Shown here piece after piece: positions 17,831-26,237 of a DNA stretch of 64,000 nucleotides; the stretch's first letter is position 1, and every line of letters begins with the position of its first letter. The notes beneath the pieces are model-generated. The model was not told where the DNA came from, searched no databases, and saw only the letters and a program-made list of their open reading frames with translations. Both the position numbers and the translations under genes were made by a program. The DNA lies in NCBI RefSeq assembly GCF_003231285.1, contig NZ_QKNS01000001.1, positions 1,364,001 to 1,428,000 of the forward strand. Reading direction: 5' to 3'. The DNA comes from Hymenobacter sediminis. Its GTDB lineage: Bacteria > Bacteroidota > Bacteroidia > Cytophagales > Hymenobacteraceae.

Positions 17831-19186
17831 TTATATTAGGCCGCGTGCCTTGAACTCCAGATACTTGTTGATGGTGTTTACCGTCAGGTTTTGGGGAGCG
17901 GTAAGCAGGGCGTGGATGCCGTAGCGGTTCAGCTCCCGCACAATCTGCCGTTTTTCCTGGGTAAATTTCTCCGCTACGGTTTGGTTGTACACATCCTGAG
18001 TTGAGTCGGCGGGCCCATCGAGGTAGGTGCGCAGCTCGGTATTTTCGAAGAACACTACCAGCAGCAGGTGGTCTTTGGCCATCCGGCGCAGGTAAGGCAA
18101 CTGGCGCTGCATGCCGTACAGCGTCTCGAAGTTGGTAAACAGAATCAGCAGGCTCCGCTGCCGGATGTTGGAGCGGACGGAAATGTAGAGCCGTTCGTAA
18201 TCGGTTTCCAGGTATTTGGTTTTCTGGCGGTAAAGCACCTCCAGCAGCCGGCGCAAATGGCCGCTGCGGCGGTCAGCGGGCACGATGGCGCCGGGCTGGT
18301 GGGAAAAGGTGAGCAGGCCAGCCTTGTCGTGCTTGAGTAAGGCAATATTACTGACGACGAGGGTAGCATTAATAGCGTAATCCAGCAGGCTCAGCCCTTC
18401 GAACGGCATGCGCATCACCCGCCCTTTGTCAAGGAGGCAGTACACCTGTTGGGCGCGCTCATCCTGATAGTGATTGACAACCAGGGCGTCGGCGGCTTCC
18501 GGGGTAGTGGCACGGCGGGCAGTGGCTTTCCAGTTGATGGCGCGCGGGTCGTCGCCGGGCACGTAGGGCCGGATCTGCTCGAACTCCATGCTGTGCCCTA
18601 CCCGCCGGATGCGCTTTACTCCGGCTTCGGTGAGGCGGTTATGAATGGCCAGCAGCTCATACTGCCGCATCTGCAGAAACGAGGGATACACGGGTACTAC
18701 TCGGCTTTCATCAAACCGGAACCGCCGCCGTACGAGCCCCAGAGGCGAGGTGACGTACACATTCACGGCCCCGAACTCGTACTCGCCGCGCTTGGTAGGG
18801 CGCAGTTGGTAGCGAATTACACTCGTTTCACCGGGCTTGATGGCCGCCCGAAACAGCACGTCGCGGCGCTGAAACTGGTGCGGAATCTCGTCAATGGTTT
18901 CCGTGCTGATGGGGAAGCGGTAGTGGTTTTCGACGTAGATGGCAATGTCGTTGTCGGAGCCGTTGGCCAACTTGTCGCCCAGCACCCGCCGCCCGAACAC
19001 GCTGCCTACCCCTTCCCGCGCCGGAGCATAGAGCAGCACTGTGTCCAGCCCCGCAAGGACTACCAGTAGCCCCAGGGCCAACTGCACCGGGGCCAGCCAA
19101 CCGGGTAGGAAAAAGGCTACCACCAGCCCTACCAGTAAGGCCACCACAACCAGGAAAAAGCGGCGCGTGAGAAAGAAGGATTTCAT
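17831..19186 (-). CDS. DUF58 domain protein
   Basis: A 451-residue DUF58 protein with two N-terminal membrane helices (FFLVVVALLVGLVVAFFL and the next segment) and the family signature EFEQIRPYVPGDDPRAINWKATAR at about residues 200-223, in the von Willebrand A-like fold group that pairs with MoxR ATPases. DUF58/MoxR pairs are thought to act in assembly or remodelling of envelope or metal-containing complexes. Its start overlaps the NADAR stop by 4 nt (ATGA), so it is translationally coupled to it. Confidence 0.93.
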   Translation of the reverse strand: MKSFFLTRRFFLVVVALLVGLVVAFFLPGWLAPVQLALGLLVVLAGLDTVLLYAPAREGVGSVFGRRVLGDKLANGSDNDIAIYVENHYRFPISTETIDEIPHQFQRRDVLFRAAIKPGETSVIRYQLRPTKRGEYEFGAVNVYVTSPLGLVRRRFRFDESRVVPVYPSFLQMRQYELLAIHNRLTEAGVKRIRRVGHSMEFEQIRPYVPGDDPRAINWKATARRATTPEAADALVVNHYQDERAQQVYCLLDKGRVMRMPFEGLSLLDYAINATLVVSNIALLKHDKAGLLTFSHQPGAIVPADRRSGHLRRLLEVLYRQKTKYLETDYERLYISVRSNIRQRSLLILFTNFETLYGMQRQLPYLRRMAKDHLLLVVFFENTELRTYLDGPADSTQDVYNQTVAEKFTQEKRQIVRELNRYGIHALLTAPQNLTVNTINKYLEFKARGLI

Positions 19187-19737
19187 AAGAGGCTAGCTAA
19201 TTCATCCCTTACTTCCATAAGCGCAAAGCCCAGTAGGTTCTCTCCCTGCCATTTGGCTGGGTTTTCTGCTTCCGGATGGTCGGAGGCCAAGCCAATACCC
19301 CAGATAGCATCTACTGGGCTGGCTTCAACCAGTATCCGGTCCTTGGTGGAAAGGAGAAAGTCAGCCAACGGCTGATTTTGGCCGAACTTATGTCGGTTAC
19401 CTACTACCACAATGGAGTATTTATGCTCATCCCAAAGTGCTGGCACAAACCCTTTTATCTCCCTACCTAACTTTTTAGCCTCAGCCGGGCTATTTGCCGC
19501 TAAAATTCTTGTTAGCATGTGCTCATCGGCAAACAGCCGGGCTTTTTCCGCCATCATCCAATGTTCGGCCGAATGATAGGTGCAGCCATCAACTACAAAA
19601 TCGGATAGCCACCATTGGCTAAAACAGGTTTTGGTAATCTGCCCGCCTTTGGCTGGTTGGTGCCCCCAAAAGAGTAAGTACTTGATTCGTTGGCCTTGGG
19701 CCAGCTGTTCCAGGAGCCAGGGAATAGAGTAGCGCAT
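19183..19737 (-). CDS. NADAR family protein (YbiA-like)
   Basis: A 184-residue protein of the NADAR/DUF1768 family. Seen: FWGHQPAKGG, FSQWWLSDFVVDGCTYHSAEHWMMAEKA-like core, then GREIKGFVPALWDEHKYSIV and a C-terminal DAIWGIGLA and NLLGFALMEVR, all family landmarks. NADAR proteins cleave N-glycosidic bonds of ADP-ribose-type or riboflavin-pathway compounds, and some reverse guanine ADP-ribosylation by DarT1-type toxins. It begins 1 nt after the MoxR stop and overlaps DUF58 by 4 nt, so it is embedded between two genes that normally adjoin. Its base composition is visibly more AT-rich than both. No toxin gene is adjacent. Family call confident, role here open. Confidence 0.9.
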   Translation of the reverse strand: MRYSIPWLLEQLAQGQRIKYLLFWGHQPAKGGQITKTCFSQWWLSDFVVDGCTYHSAEHWMMAEKARLFADEHMLTRILAANSPAEAKKLGREIKGFVPALWDEHKYSIVVVGNRHKFGQNQPLADFLLSTKDRILVEASPVDAIWGIGLASDHPEAENPAKWQGENLLGFALMEVRDELASLL

Positions 19738-20778
19738 TTACCGAGGCACCTCAATCTGCTGCAGAATCTGCTTTACTACGTCGTCGGGGGTGCCGCCTTC
19801 CATTTCGCGCTCCGGCGTGAGTTGGATGCGGTGGCGCAACACCATTGGGGCTAGGTACTGCACATCTTCGGGCGTCACGAAGTCGCGCCCGCGGAGGGCG
19901 GCCAGGGCTTTGGCGCCGTTGAGTAAGGCCAAAGAAGCCCGCGGTGAAGCCCCAAGGTATAGGCCCTTGTGGGCGCGCGTCTGGCCAACGAGGCGGGCAA
20001 TGTACTCCAGCAGCTTGGGCTCTACGTGCTGTCGGCGCACCTGCTCCCGCAGCTTCTGCAGGTCCTCGGCCGAAACTACTGCGCGCACCGCATCCAGGGG
20101 TGTGCCGCCGAAGCCCGCGTGGTGGCCCTGCAGAATAGCAACTTCCTCTTCCACGGTGGGGTAGCCCACGTTCAGCTTAAACAGGAAACGGTCAAGTTGT
20201 GCTTCGGGCAGGCGGTAGGTGCCTTCCTGCTCCACCGGGTTTTGCGTAGCCAGGACGATGAAGGGCGTTGGCATGGGGTAGCGCGTACCATCCTGGGTTA
20301 CCTGCCGCTCTTCCATCACCTCAAACAGCGCCGACTGTGTTTTGGCCGGAGCGCGGTTGATTTCGTCGATGAGGATGATGCTGGCGAAGATAGGACCGGG
20401 CCGGAACTCAAACTCCGATTTGTTAGGCCGAAAAACCGACGTGCCCAGCACATCAGAAGGCATCAGGTCGGGGGTGAACTGCAGGCGGCTAAAAGGCACG
20501 CTCAGGGTGCGGGCCAGGAGCTTGGCGGTAAGGGTTTTTGCTACCCCCGGTACCCCTTCCAACAGTACGTGTCCATCGGCGAGGAGTGCCGTCAGCAGCA
20601 GTTCCGCTAACGCCTGCTGGCCCACAATCACCTTGCTCAATTCCTGCCGAATGGCCTCGGCGTGGCGGCTAAGGTGGCTCAGGTCGGTGCGGGGCGCAAA
20701 AGCGGTAGTAGCTGCCGCCGTAGACTCGGTGCTTGGTAGCGGCTCTGCGAATTCGTTGGTGTCTAAATTATTTTCCAT
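19738..20778 (-). CDS. MoxR family AAA+ ATPase
   Basis: A 346-residue AAA+ ATPase. Walker A GVPGVAKTLTAK lies at about 76-87, Walker B IILIDEINRAPAKTQSALFEVMEERQ-like at about 136-160, sensor 1 VLATQNPVEQEGTYRLPEAQLDRF near 175-198, and the C-terminal lid after 260. MoxR proteins act with DUF58 or VWA partners as chaperone-like remodelers, usually at the membrane. It opens the three-gene run MoxR-NADAR-DUF58. A 149-nt AT-rich gap separates it from DUF4350 upstream, so this run may have its own promoter. Confidence 0.94.
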   Translation of the reverse strand: MENNLDTNEFAEPLPSTESTAAATTAFAPRTDLSHLSRHAEAIRQELSKVIVGQQALAELLLTALLADGHVLLEGVPGVAKTLTAKLLARTLSVPFSRLQFTPDLMPSDVLGTSVFRPNKSEFEFRPGPIFASIILIDEINRAPAKTQSALFEVMEERQVTQDGTRYPMPTPFIVLATQNPVEQEGTYRLPEAQLDRFLFKLNVGYPTVEEEVAILQGHHAGFGGTPLDAVRAVVSAEDLQKLREQVRRQHVEPKLLEYIARLVGQTRAHKGLYLGASPRASLALLNGAKALAALRGRDFVTPEDVQYLAPMVLRHRIQLTPEREMEGGTPDDVVKQILQQIEVPR

Positions 20779-20927
20779 CTTTCAGAAGTAACATGCCAAA
20801 GAGTGAGATGAGTATATTTTAATTAGTTACCGGGTATATAACGTGAAAAACTTGCATATAAGGCCATAGCGTTGATATTAGAATTGTTATAAATTAATAA
20901 AATACCATTTGCAGAATAATACAAAAC
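20779..20927. other. AT-rich intergenic spacer inside the MoxR cluster
   Basis: This 149-nt spacer is strikingly AT-rich compared with the surrounding coding DNA and separates the DUF4350 stop from the MoxR start. I see no strong hairpin and no clean TAnnTTTG match on the minus strand. It probably holds the promoter of the MoxR-NADAR-DUF58 run, or is a scar of rearrangement. Confidence 0.35.
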
Positions 20928-22409
20928 TCAAGCCGCCTGCTGACGGAATTGGTTGATGGCCTTATTTAGAGCCAGTAGCTCCGCGTCGGAAACCTGAGGG
21001 GCAGTCAGCAGAAAGTTCATACGACGCACCAGCGCATCTACATCGGCCCGCGGAATACCGGACTTTTGTGCAAGCCTTTCCCGGGTAGCATCATCGGATA
21101 AGTCGAGACCGGGCTCGTGGTAGCGGTTGCGCAGATACTCCTGGAATAGCCCGATTTTCTTTTCAGCAATCAGGGCGTGGTTGGAGCCTTGGCGGTAAAG
21201 ACCGGCTACAGTGCGGGTGAACAGCAGCGTGGTGTTGGGCAGCGGTTTCAGGACCGGAATAATGCGCTGACGGCGGCGGGCTTCGAACAGCACAAACAAC
21301 AGGGCAGCAATCAGGGCCAGGTAGAAAGCCGTACGGAGGGCTTCGTGCTCCAGTACCACCCGCAGCAACGACTGCTCCCCACGGCGGCCTTGCTTCAGGT
21401 ATTCATCCCACCACACTTCGCGGCCGGTAGGCAGGTAGGAAAGAGAGGCAAAGGCAAAATCGCCGGACCGGGGTTGTAGCACAAAGTAGTTGGAGAAAGC
21501 CAGCGGCACGGAGCACAAATACAAGTGCCCCCGCCCGTGCGGCACCCGTAGTAGCACCGGACGGCCTTGCTCATCAGCCGCCAGCGCTGTAGCCTTGGCA
21601 GCCAGTTCGGCCCGCAGGGTAAACCGGCTGGTAGCGGATAGGGCCGGCATTGCAAACCGATTAGCGCCTACCTGCTGGGCCACGGCCGGGTTGGTGAAAT
21701 GCAGACGCACTGAATCCTGCTGCCGGCCGGGTTGGCTCTGGTTTAGGATGGAGCTGTCGGAGGAGGTAGCTCCTTTTTTCTGCCATTGTACCGGCGGCAT
21801 GTAATCCTGGGTCCGGAAGCCGAGGCTATCAGCAAAGTGAGCAGCGAAATGGCTGGCGGCAATAAAGACATCGTTACCCCGCGCCACATGGCGTAGCAAC
21901 GACTTGCAATCCAGCCGAGTTAGCTCGAAGCTGTTGGCCACAAACAGGTAGGTAGCGGGCCGGTAGCCACCATCAGCCAGACCGGAAGCGTAGTCGGCAT
22001 CCGACTCATCTGCGTCGTTTGGGGCGCTGGAGGGGGTAGGGGTTTGGGCAATGCTATCAGGTGCTGATGAGGTGGTGGCCCACTGCGCCGTATCGGTAGG
22101 AGCGGGCGTTTCGGGAGACGTTACCTCTTCGGCGGTTGTCTCAATTTCTTCCGGCAAATGGGAAGCATTTTCCTCATCAACACCTTCTAACTGGCTGTAC
22201 ACCGGCACCCGCACGGTACGCACCGAGGACTGCTCAACGCCCATTAGGCCCGGCAGCAGGTCATAGAGCACGTAGGTGCCGTAGGGAATCTTGTCGTCGT
22301 TTTCGAGGGTAGGGGTCCAGTTGATGGGCTTGGGACGGTAGTATTCCACAGCCACGTAAGCCGCGAACAATGCTGCCAGCCCCACCAGATACCACCGGAA
22401 AGTTGTCAT
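20928..22409 (-). CDS. DUF4350 domain protein
   Basis: A 493-residue protein with an N-terminal helix (YLVGLAALFAAYVAVEYY), an exported region with an acidic Ser/Thr/Pro-rich linker (about 75-145), a segment typical of DUF4350 (YLFVANSFELTRLDCKSLL, then a glutamine-amidotransferase-like fold), and a C-terminal helix near 365-385 followed by a cytoplasmic tail. DUF4350 genes commonly accompany MoxR, DUF58 and DUF4129. The start codon is 12 nt after the DUF4129 stop, consistent with one transcript. Confidence 0.82.
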   Translation of the reverse strand: MTTFRWYLVGLAALFAAYVAVEYYRPKPINWTPTLENDDKIPYGTYVLYDLLPGLMGVEQSSVRTVRVPVYSQLEGVDEENASHLPEEIETTAEEVTSPETPAPTDTAQWATTSSAPDSIAQTPTPSSAPNDADESDADYASGLADGGYRPATYLFVANSFELTRLDCKSLLRHVARGNDVFIAASHFAAHFADSLGFRTQDYMPPVQWQKKGATSSDSSILNQSQPGRQQDSVRLHFTNPAVAQQVGANRFAMPALSATSRFTLRAELAAKATALAADEQGRPVLLRVPHGRGHLYLCSVPLAFSNYFVLQPRSGDFAFASLSYLPTGREVWWDEYLKQGRRGEQSLLRVVLEHEALRTAFYLALIAALLFVLFEARRRQRIIPVLKPLPNTTLLFTRTVAGLYRQGSNHALIAEKKIGLFQEYLRNRYHEPGLDLSDDATRERLAQKSGIPRADVDALVRRMNFLLTAPQVSDAELLALNKAINQFRQQAA

Positions 22410-22421
22410 AGCAAGGAGAAG

Positions 22422-23210
22422 TTAGGCAGCGTTTCGGCCAGGAGTGAGGCGGCGCTGGAAATCCAGTCGGGCCGTGCGGGCGCGCTCGTAGTCCGCGGTC
22501 GTCAGGTCGTCTTGCTCGCCGTACCACACATACTCGAACTGGCGGGTAAGCTCCCGGAAAGCCTCCGGCAGCGCACCAGCCGGTAATTCATAGAGGTAAT
22601 CGTGGTTGGTTTTGTCGGGCTGCCACCGGATCAGACCTTTATCAGACAGCTGGCGGAGTACACTCAGGTAGCCCAGGCGCACGGCTAGCCGGTAATTGTG
22701 CTGCTGCTCGGCAGAGGCTAGCTCAGCTTCCAGATCGAGGGCATGCAGGTCTTCCACTTCGGTGTCGTAGCTGAGAGCTGTACGGCGCGGAGCCCGCCCG
22801 AAAGCACGGGTCAGGTCAACCTGCAGAAATTTGAGCACGGCAAAGCCTAGCGCCAGCACCAAGAAGGCATAGCCCCCGTACTCCCAGGCCACCCGCCCTG
22901 TGGGCGTTTCCAACATTTCAGATAGCCAGTGCAGAATGCGGAGCCAGAACCAATCCCAGCCGCTTGGCTCACTTTTCTCCTTCACCTCCACGTACCGAAA
23001 GTCGCGCTGTCCGCGCAAGTCGCGCAGGTGGGCTGCTTGGGGGCGGCGCACCCGTACTGCAGGTGTTTGATTTGGGCGGGCAGGCTGGGATAAGGTAGAA
23101 GGGGTAGGGGGCGGCTGCACGGCAGCCGGAGCCGCGTGCGTAGCAAGCAGCATGCTAAGTAGCAGTACGCTAACCGAACGAAAAACAGCAGACCAGAGCA
23201 CAGAAATCAA
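22422..23210 (-). CDS. DUF4129 domain protein
   Basis: A 262-residue membrane protein with a signal-like N-terminus, a single central helix (YGGYAFLVLALGFAVLKFL) and a C-terminal cytoplasmic domain of the DUF4129 type: YRLAVRLGYLSVLRQLSDKG then ITW/IRWQPDKTNHDYL and FRELTRQFEYVWYGE. DUF4129 is often next to or fused with transglutaminase-like and MoxR-associated proteins. No ATG stands at the N-terminus; TTG 23210 or GTG 23201 would be used. Confidence 0.8.
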   Translation of the reverse strand: MISVLWSAVFRSVSVLLLSMLLATHAAPAAVQPPPTPSTLSQPARPNQTPAVRVRRPQAAHLRDLRGQRDFRYVEVKEKSEPSGWDWFWLRILHWLSEMLETPTGRVAWEYGGYAFLVLALGFAVLKFLQVDLTRAFGRAPRRTALSYDTEVEDLHALDLEAELASAEQQHNYRLAVRLGYLSVLRQLSDKGLIRWQPDKTNHDYLYELPAGALPEAFRELTRQFEYVWYGEQDDLTTADYERARTARLDFQRRLTPGRNAA

Positions 23211-23248
23211 GAGACGAAACGGAACGTATAGAGCGTAAAAAAAACCGC

Positions 23249-24250
23249 TTAGTATTCGCCTTCGTCATCGGGGCGCAGTACCGAGTTGGAGGGCGTGTGC
23301 GGCGCGGCTCCGCCCAGGTTCATCACCATCTGGCGCAGCCCGTAGCCTTCTTTCTTCTCCACGAGGTTGAAGTATTGAAACAGAGCTGCCAGCAATGGAA
23401 TGGGGTAAGTGAGCATAATACCTCCGGAGTACAGGCATTGCGTAATAATACCCACCACATCGGAGCTGAGCACGGGAAGGTGCAGCATTTTGCCAAACAT
23501 GATGGCGTACTGCGGAATCATGAACAGGATGCTGATCATGCCCTGAATCATGCCTGCCACCAGCACGACCCCGAAGGTGGACCACCACTTGCCCCGAATC
23601 AGCGCAAAGCAGCGGGGCAAGGTGTTGACTACCCCCCGCTCTTCCAGAAACAGAACCGGAAAATACAGAGCCAGCGGCACCACCACATAGGCTACCCCAA
23701 TAAACACAGCGAAAAACAGCAGGGCCGCCCAACTGCCCAGCAGCTGCGCCAGTAGCCCAATAACCATAGTTCCACCGAACATGATGGCCAGGTACAACCC
23801 GAAGAAAAACAGGAAGGCCAGGAACACCTTGCCCAAGTGCTGCTTCACTTGTTGCCATACCTGCGAGGGGGTAGGAGCCGCGCCTGTGGGTTCATACAGC
23901 ACCAGCAGGCGTATATAGCTGTATACCGTGGCCAGCAGTACGGTAAAGGCCAGAAAGCCGCCTATCATTACTAAGCCTATCCCTCCGAAATAACTGCTTG
24001 AAAAAGGGAAGCTGGTAGTTCGCATCGTGCCCACTTTGCCAGCTTGAGCAGCGCCCATCAAATCCCAGAGGGGGTTGAACATGAGGCCCATCCCTACCCC
24101 AATCAGCAGCGAAATGGGCAGCACAAAGTAAACGATACACTTTCCCAGCGGCTTCCAGTGAGCCCCCAGGAACTCGAACGTGGCCCCGATCTTCTGGCCA
24201 AAATCCCGCTCCTGCCGAAATTCAGCTTCCTGGGTAAATTTTTGTTGCAT
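23249..24250 (-). CDS. Multi-pass membrane protein of the MoxR/SpoIIM cluster
   Basis: A 333-residue protein with a soluble N-terminal segment of about 30 residues beginning MQQKFTQEAEFRQERDF and about six to seven membrane helices, followed by a charged C-terminal tail ending DDEGEY. I recognise no specific enzyme motif; the overall pattern resembles membrane proteins often annotated as glycerophosphodiester phosphodiesterase membrane-domain or stage II sporulation-associated. The ATG at 24250 is preferred over an in-frame TTG at 24271. The SpoIIM-like gene lies 31 nt upstream, and both are likely cotranscribed. Confidence 0.75.
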   Translation of the reverse strand: MQQKFTQEAEFRQERDFGQKIGATFEFLGAHWKPLGKCIVYFVLPISLLIGVGMGLMFNPLWDLMGAAQAGKVGTMRTTSFPFSSSYFGGIGLVMIGGFLAFTVLLATVYSYIRLLVLYEPTGAAPTPSQVWQQVKQHLGKVFLAFLFFFGLYLAIMFGGTMVIGLLAQLLGSWAALLFFAVFIGVAYVVVPLALYFPVLFLEERGVVNTLPRCFALIRGKWWSTFGVVLVAGMIQGMISILFMIPQYAIMFGKMLHLPVLSSDVVGIITQCLYSGGIMLTYPIPLLAALFQYFNLVEKKEGYGLRQMVMNLGGAAPHTPSNSVLRPDDEGEY

Positions 24251-24281
24251 AACGAAACAGTCTGAAAGCAAAGGCGGGTAG

Positions 24282-25220
24282 TTAGCGGCGGGAAGCCAGC
24301 TGCCGCGGATACAGAATGAAGTACCAGATGATAAAGGCGGCAGAAGAGCCGATGATAAGCAGGCTCAGTAGCAGCGGCATTTCGGTATGGCGCGTGACAA
24401 AGCCTTCCAGAAAGCCGGCCGTGATGAAGATAGGCACCAGCCCAATGGCCAGCTTGAGGCCGTCGCGGGCGGCTTGGCGGAAAGCTTCGGTGCGGGAATA
24501 GGTGCCCGGAAACAGCATACCGCGCGCCATCACCAGCCCCGCCCCGCCGGCCAGCACAATAGCCGAAATTTCCAATGTGCCGTGTATCCAGATGGTGAGG
24601 AAGGACGGCAACAGCAGGCCTTTCTGGTAGAAGAAATACTGAAACGAGCCTAACATCACACCATTCCGGAACAGAGCCCAAATGGTGCCCAGCCCGAGGG
24701 TGGCCCCCAGCGCATACGCCACCAACGACACGTAAATGTTGTTCATGGTGATGAGCAGAAACATCGGGGTTTCATCGTGGCCCTTGTACACGGCCATGGG
24801 GTCGCCGCGCTCAATGTTGGCCAGGGTCTGGTTTACGTAGGCGTCGCCGAGCACTACCCGCACAAACGTGTCATCGTAGGCCGCTGAAAGTGCGCCAATG
24901 GCCGTGAACAGCGTAAACAGCACCAGGGACCATGTCAACGGGCCATGGTGCTGGGCTACTAGCAACGGCAGCTCCCGGCGCCAGAAATCAGCAAAACGCC
25001 CGGTAGACTCGGGCTTGTTTTTGTACAGTGCCTGGTGCTGGCGCGCAGTCAGGTCGTTGAGGTAGCGGGTGGTTGGCGAGCCGGGGTAGAAGGTTTGCGC
25101 GTAGGCCAGGTCATCGGTGAGGGCTACGAAGCGGGCCGCCAGATCCTCGGGGCCGGCAGCGGGCTGCTCATACTGTTTCCAGCGGGCTTCGTTCTGGCGT
25201 AGAAATACAGCTTCGCGCAT
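24282..25220 (-). CDS. SpoIIM-like (stage II sporulation protein M family) membrane protein
   Basis: A 312-residue protein with a cytoplasmic N-terminal helical domain (about 1-95) and five or six membrane helices. The family core FLLITMNNIYVSLVAYALGATLG and the following FRNGVMLGSFQYFF and IWIHGTLEISAIVLAGGAGL are clearly visible. In non-sporulating bacteria these proteins occur with RDD and MoxR/DUF58 genes and are of unknown function. The frame extends upstream, but ATG 25220 fits the family start MREAVFLRQNE. The gene is divergent from the RDD gene, with 179 nt between the starts. Confidence 0.88.
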   Translation of the reverse strand: MREAVFLRQNEARWKQYEQPAAGPEDLAARFVALTDDLAYAQTFYPGSPTTRYLNDLTARQHQALYKNKPESTGRFADFWRRELPLLVAQHHGPLTWSLVLFTLFTAIGALSAAYDDTFVRVVLGDAYVNQTLANIERGDPMAVYKGHDETPMFLLITMNNIYVSLVAYALGATLGLGTIWALFRNGVMLGSFQYFFYQKGLLLPSFLTIWIHGTLEISAIVLAGGAGLVMARGMLFPGTYSRTEAFRQAARDGLKLAIGLVPIFITAGFLEGFVTRHTEMPLLLSLLIIGSSAAFIIWYFILYPRQLASRR

Positions 25221-25399
25221 AAAGATGGGGTAGGCAACAGGGGGCCGGGGCGCAGAATAGAAATCGGATAAGCGAGGTCGGAAGTTGAAGCTTCCGGCTG
25301 TAATTTGCGCAGCGTCCCGGCTTGCGAAGATTAGCAATTTTTCGGTGCTATGGCGAATACCTCCCCTTACTTATTTATTTCCGCTACCCCCTTTGCACC

Positions 25400-26131
25400 A
25401 TGAGTACCATTCGCGTCCAGACCACGCAAAACGTCAGCCTTGAGTATGAAGTAGCCAGTGTTGGCGACCGGGTGCTGGCGGCCATCATTGATAATATTAT
25501 TCTTTATGCATGGTTCGGGATTGTAGCATTGCTGCTTATCTGGACGGATGCAAACGAATCTGTATTCGTGGTGGTGCTGGGGTTACTGATTGGGATACCC
25601 TACATCAGCTATGATCTGCTCTGCGAAGTATTCATGAATGGGCAGAGCTTGGGCAAGAAGGCACGCCACATCAAGGTAATCCGCCTCGATGGCACTCCGC
25701 CCCGCTTCGGCGACTATCTGATTCGCTGGATTCTGCGCATTGTGGATACCGGCATCATGAGTGGGCTGGTAGCCGTGGTAGCGGTGCTAGTAAATGGCAA
25801 AGGTCAGCGCATTGGCGATATGGCGGCGGGCACGGCCGTGGTGAGCACCCGTCCTCGCCAGGGCGAGGGGGCCCTAGCTCCCGCTTTCACGGAGGCCGGC
25901 TATGTAGTAGTATTCCCCGAAGCTAGTCGCCTTGCCGACCACGACGTGGCAACCATCCGGCAGCTGCTGCAAAAAGGCTTGGCAAGTGAAAATTACCTGC
26001 TGCTGAATGAGCTAGCCGATAAAGTAAAAAGCATAACTGGCATTAATACCGATTTGCCCGACGAGGCCTTTCTGCGCACCATTCTGCGCGACCATGCCCA
26101 CCTGGCGGCCCAGGAAAGCCCTTACGCCTAA
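25400..26131 (+). CDS. RDD family membrane protein
   Basis: A 243-residue protein. The N-terminal half is an RDD domain: ASVGDRVLAAIIDNIIL at about 18-34, a second helix, then NGQSLGKKARHIKVIRLDGTPP and a third helix near 115-135 with GQRIGDMAAGTAVV. The C-terminal 90 residues are soluble and helical. RDD proteins are associated with transport or envelope stress and often sit opposite SpoIIM genes, as here. The ATG at 25400 agrees with the family start. Confidence 0.88.
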   Translation: MSTIRVQTTQNVSLEYEVASVGDRVLAAIIDNIILYAWFGIVALLLIWTDANESVFVVVLGLLIGIPYISYDLLCEVFMNGQSLGKKARHIKVIRLDGTPPRFGDYLIRWILRIVDTGIMSGLVAVVAVLVNGKGQRIGDMAAGTAVVSTRPRQGEGALAPAFTEAGYVVVFPEASRLADHDVATIRQLLQKGLASENYLLLNELADKVKSITGINTDLPDEAFLRTILRDHAHLAAQESPYA

Positions 26132-26157
26132 GACTTTCTAGTATACCCTGAGCTCCA

Positions 26158-26196
26158 TAAAAAAGCCCCCAGCCGCTATGGCCGGGGGCTTTTTTG
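26158..26196. terminator. Bidirectional terminator between RDD and DUF4394 genes
   Basis: GCCCCC (26165-26170) pairs with GGGGGC (26184-26189), with inner GCC/GGC pairing, flanked by A-run and T-run. It serves the RDD gene on the plus strand and could also stop the convergent DUF4394 gene. Confidence 0.85.
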
Positions 26197-26237
26197 TGAA
26201 GAATGGGGGTAGGCGAAAGTGCCGACCTATTCGTTGT

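Noticed and set aside
16935..17924. A 329-codon open frame antisense to the GH20 gene
   Set aside because: It runs across the GH20 signal peptide, the intergenic terminator and into DUF58, so it cannot be a real gene.
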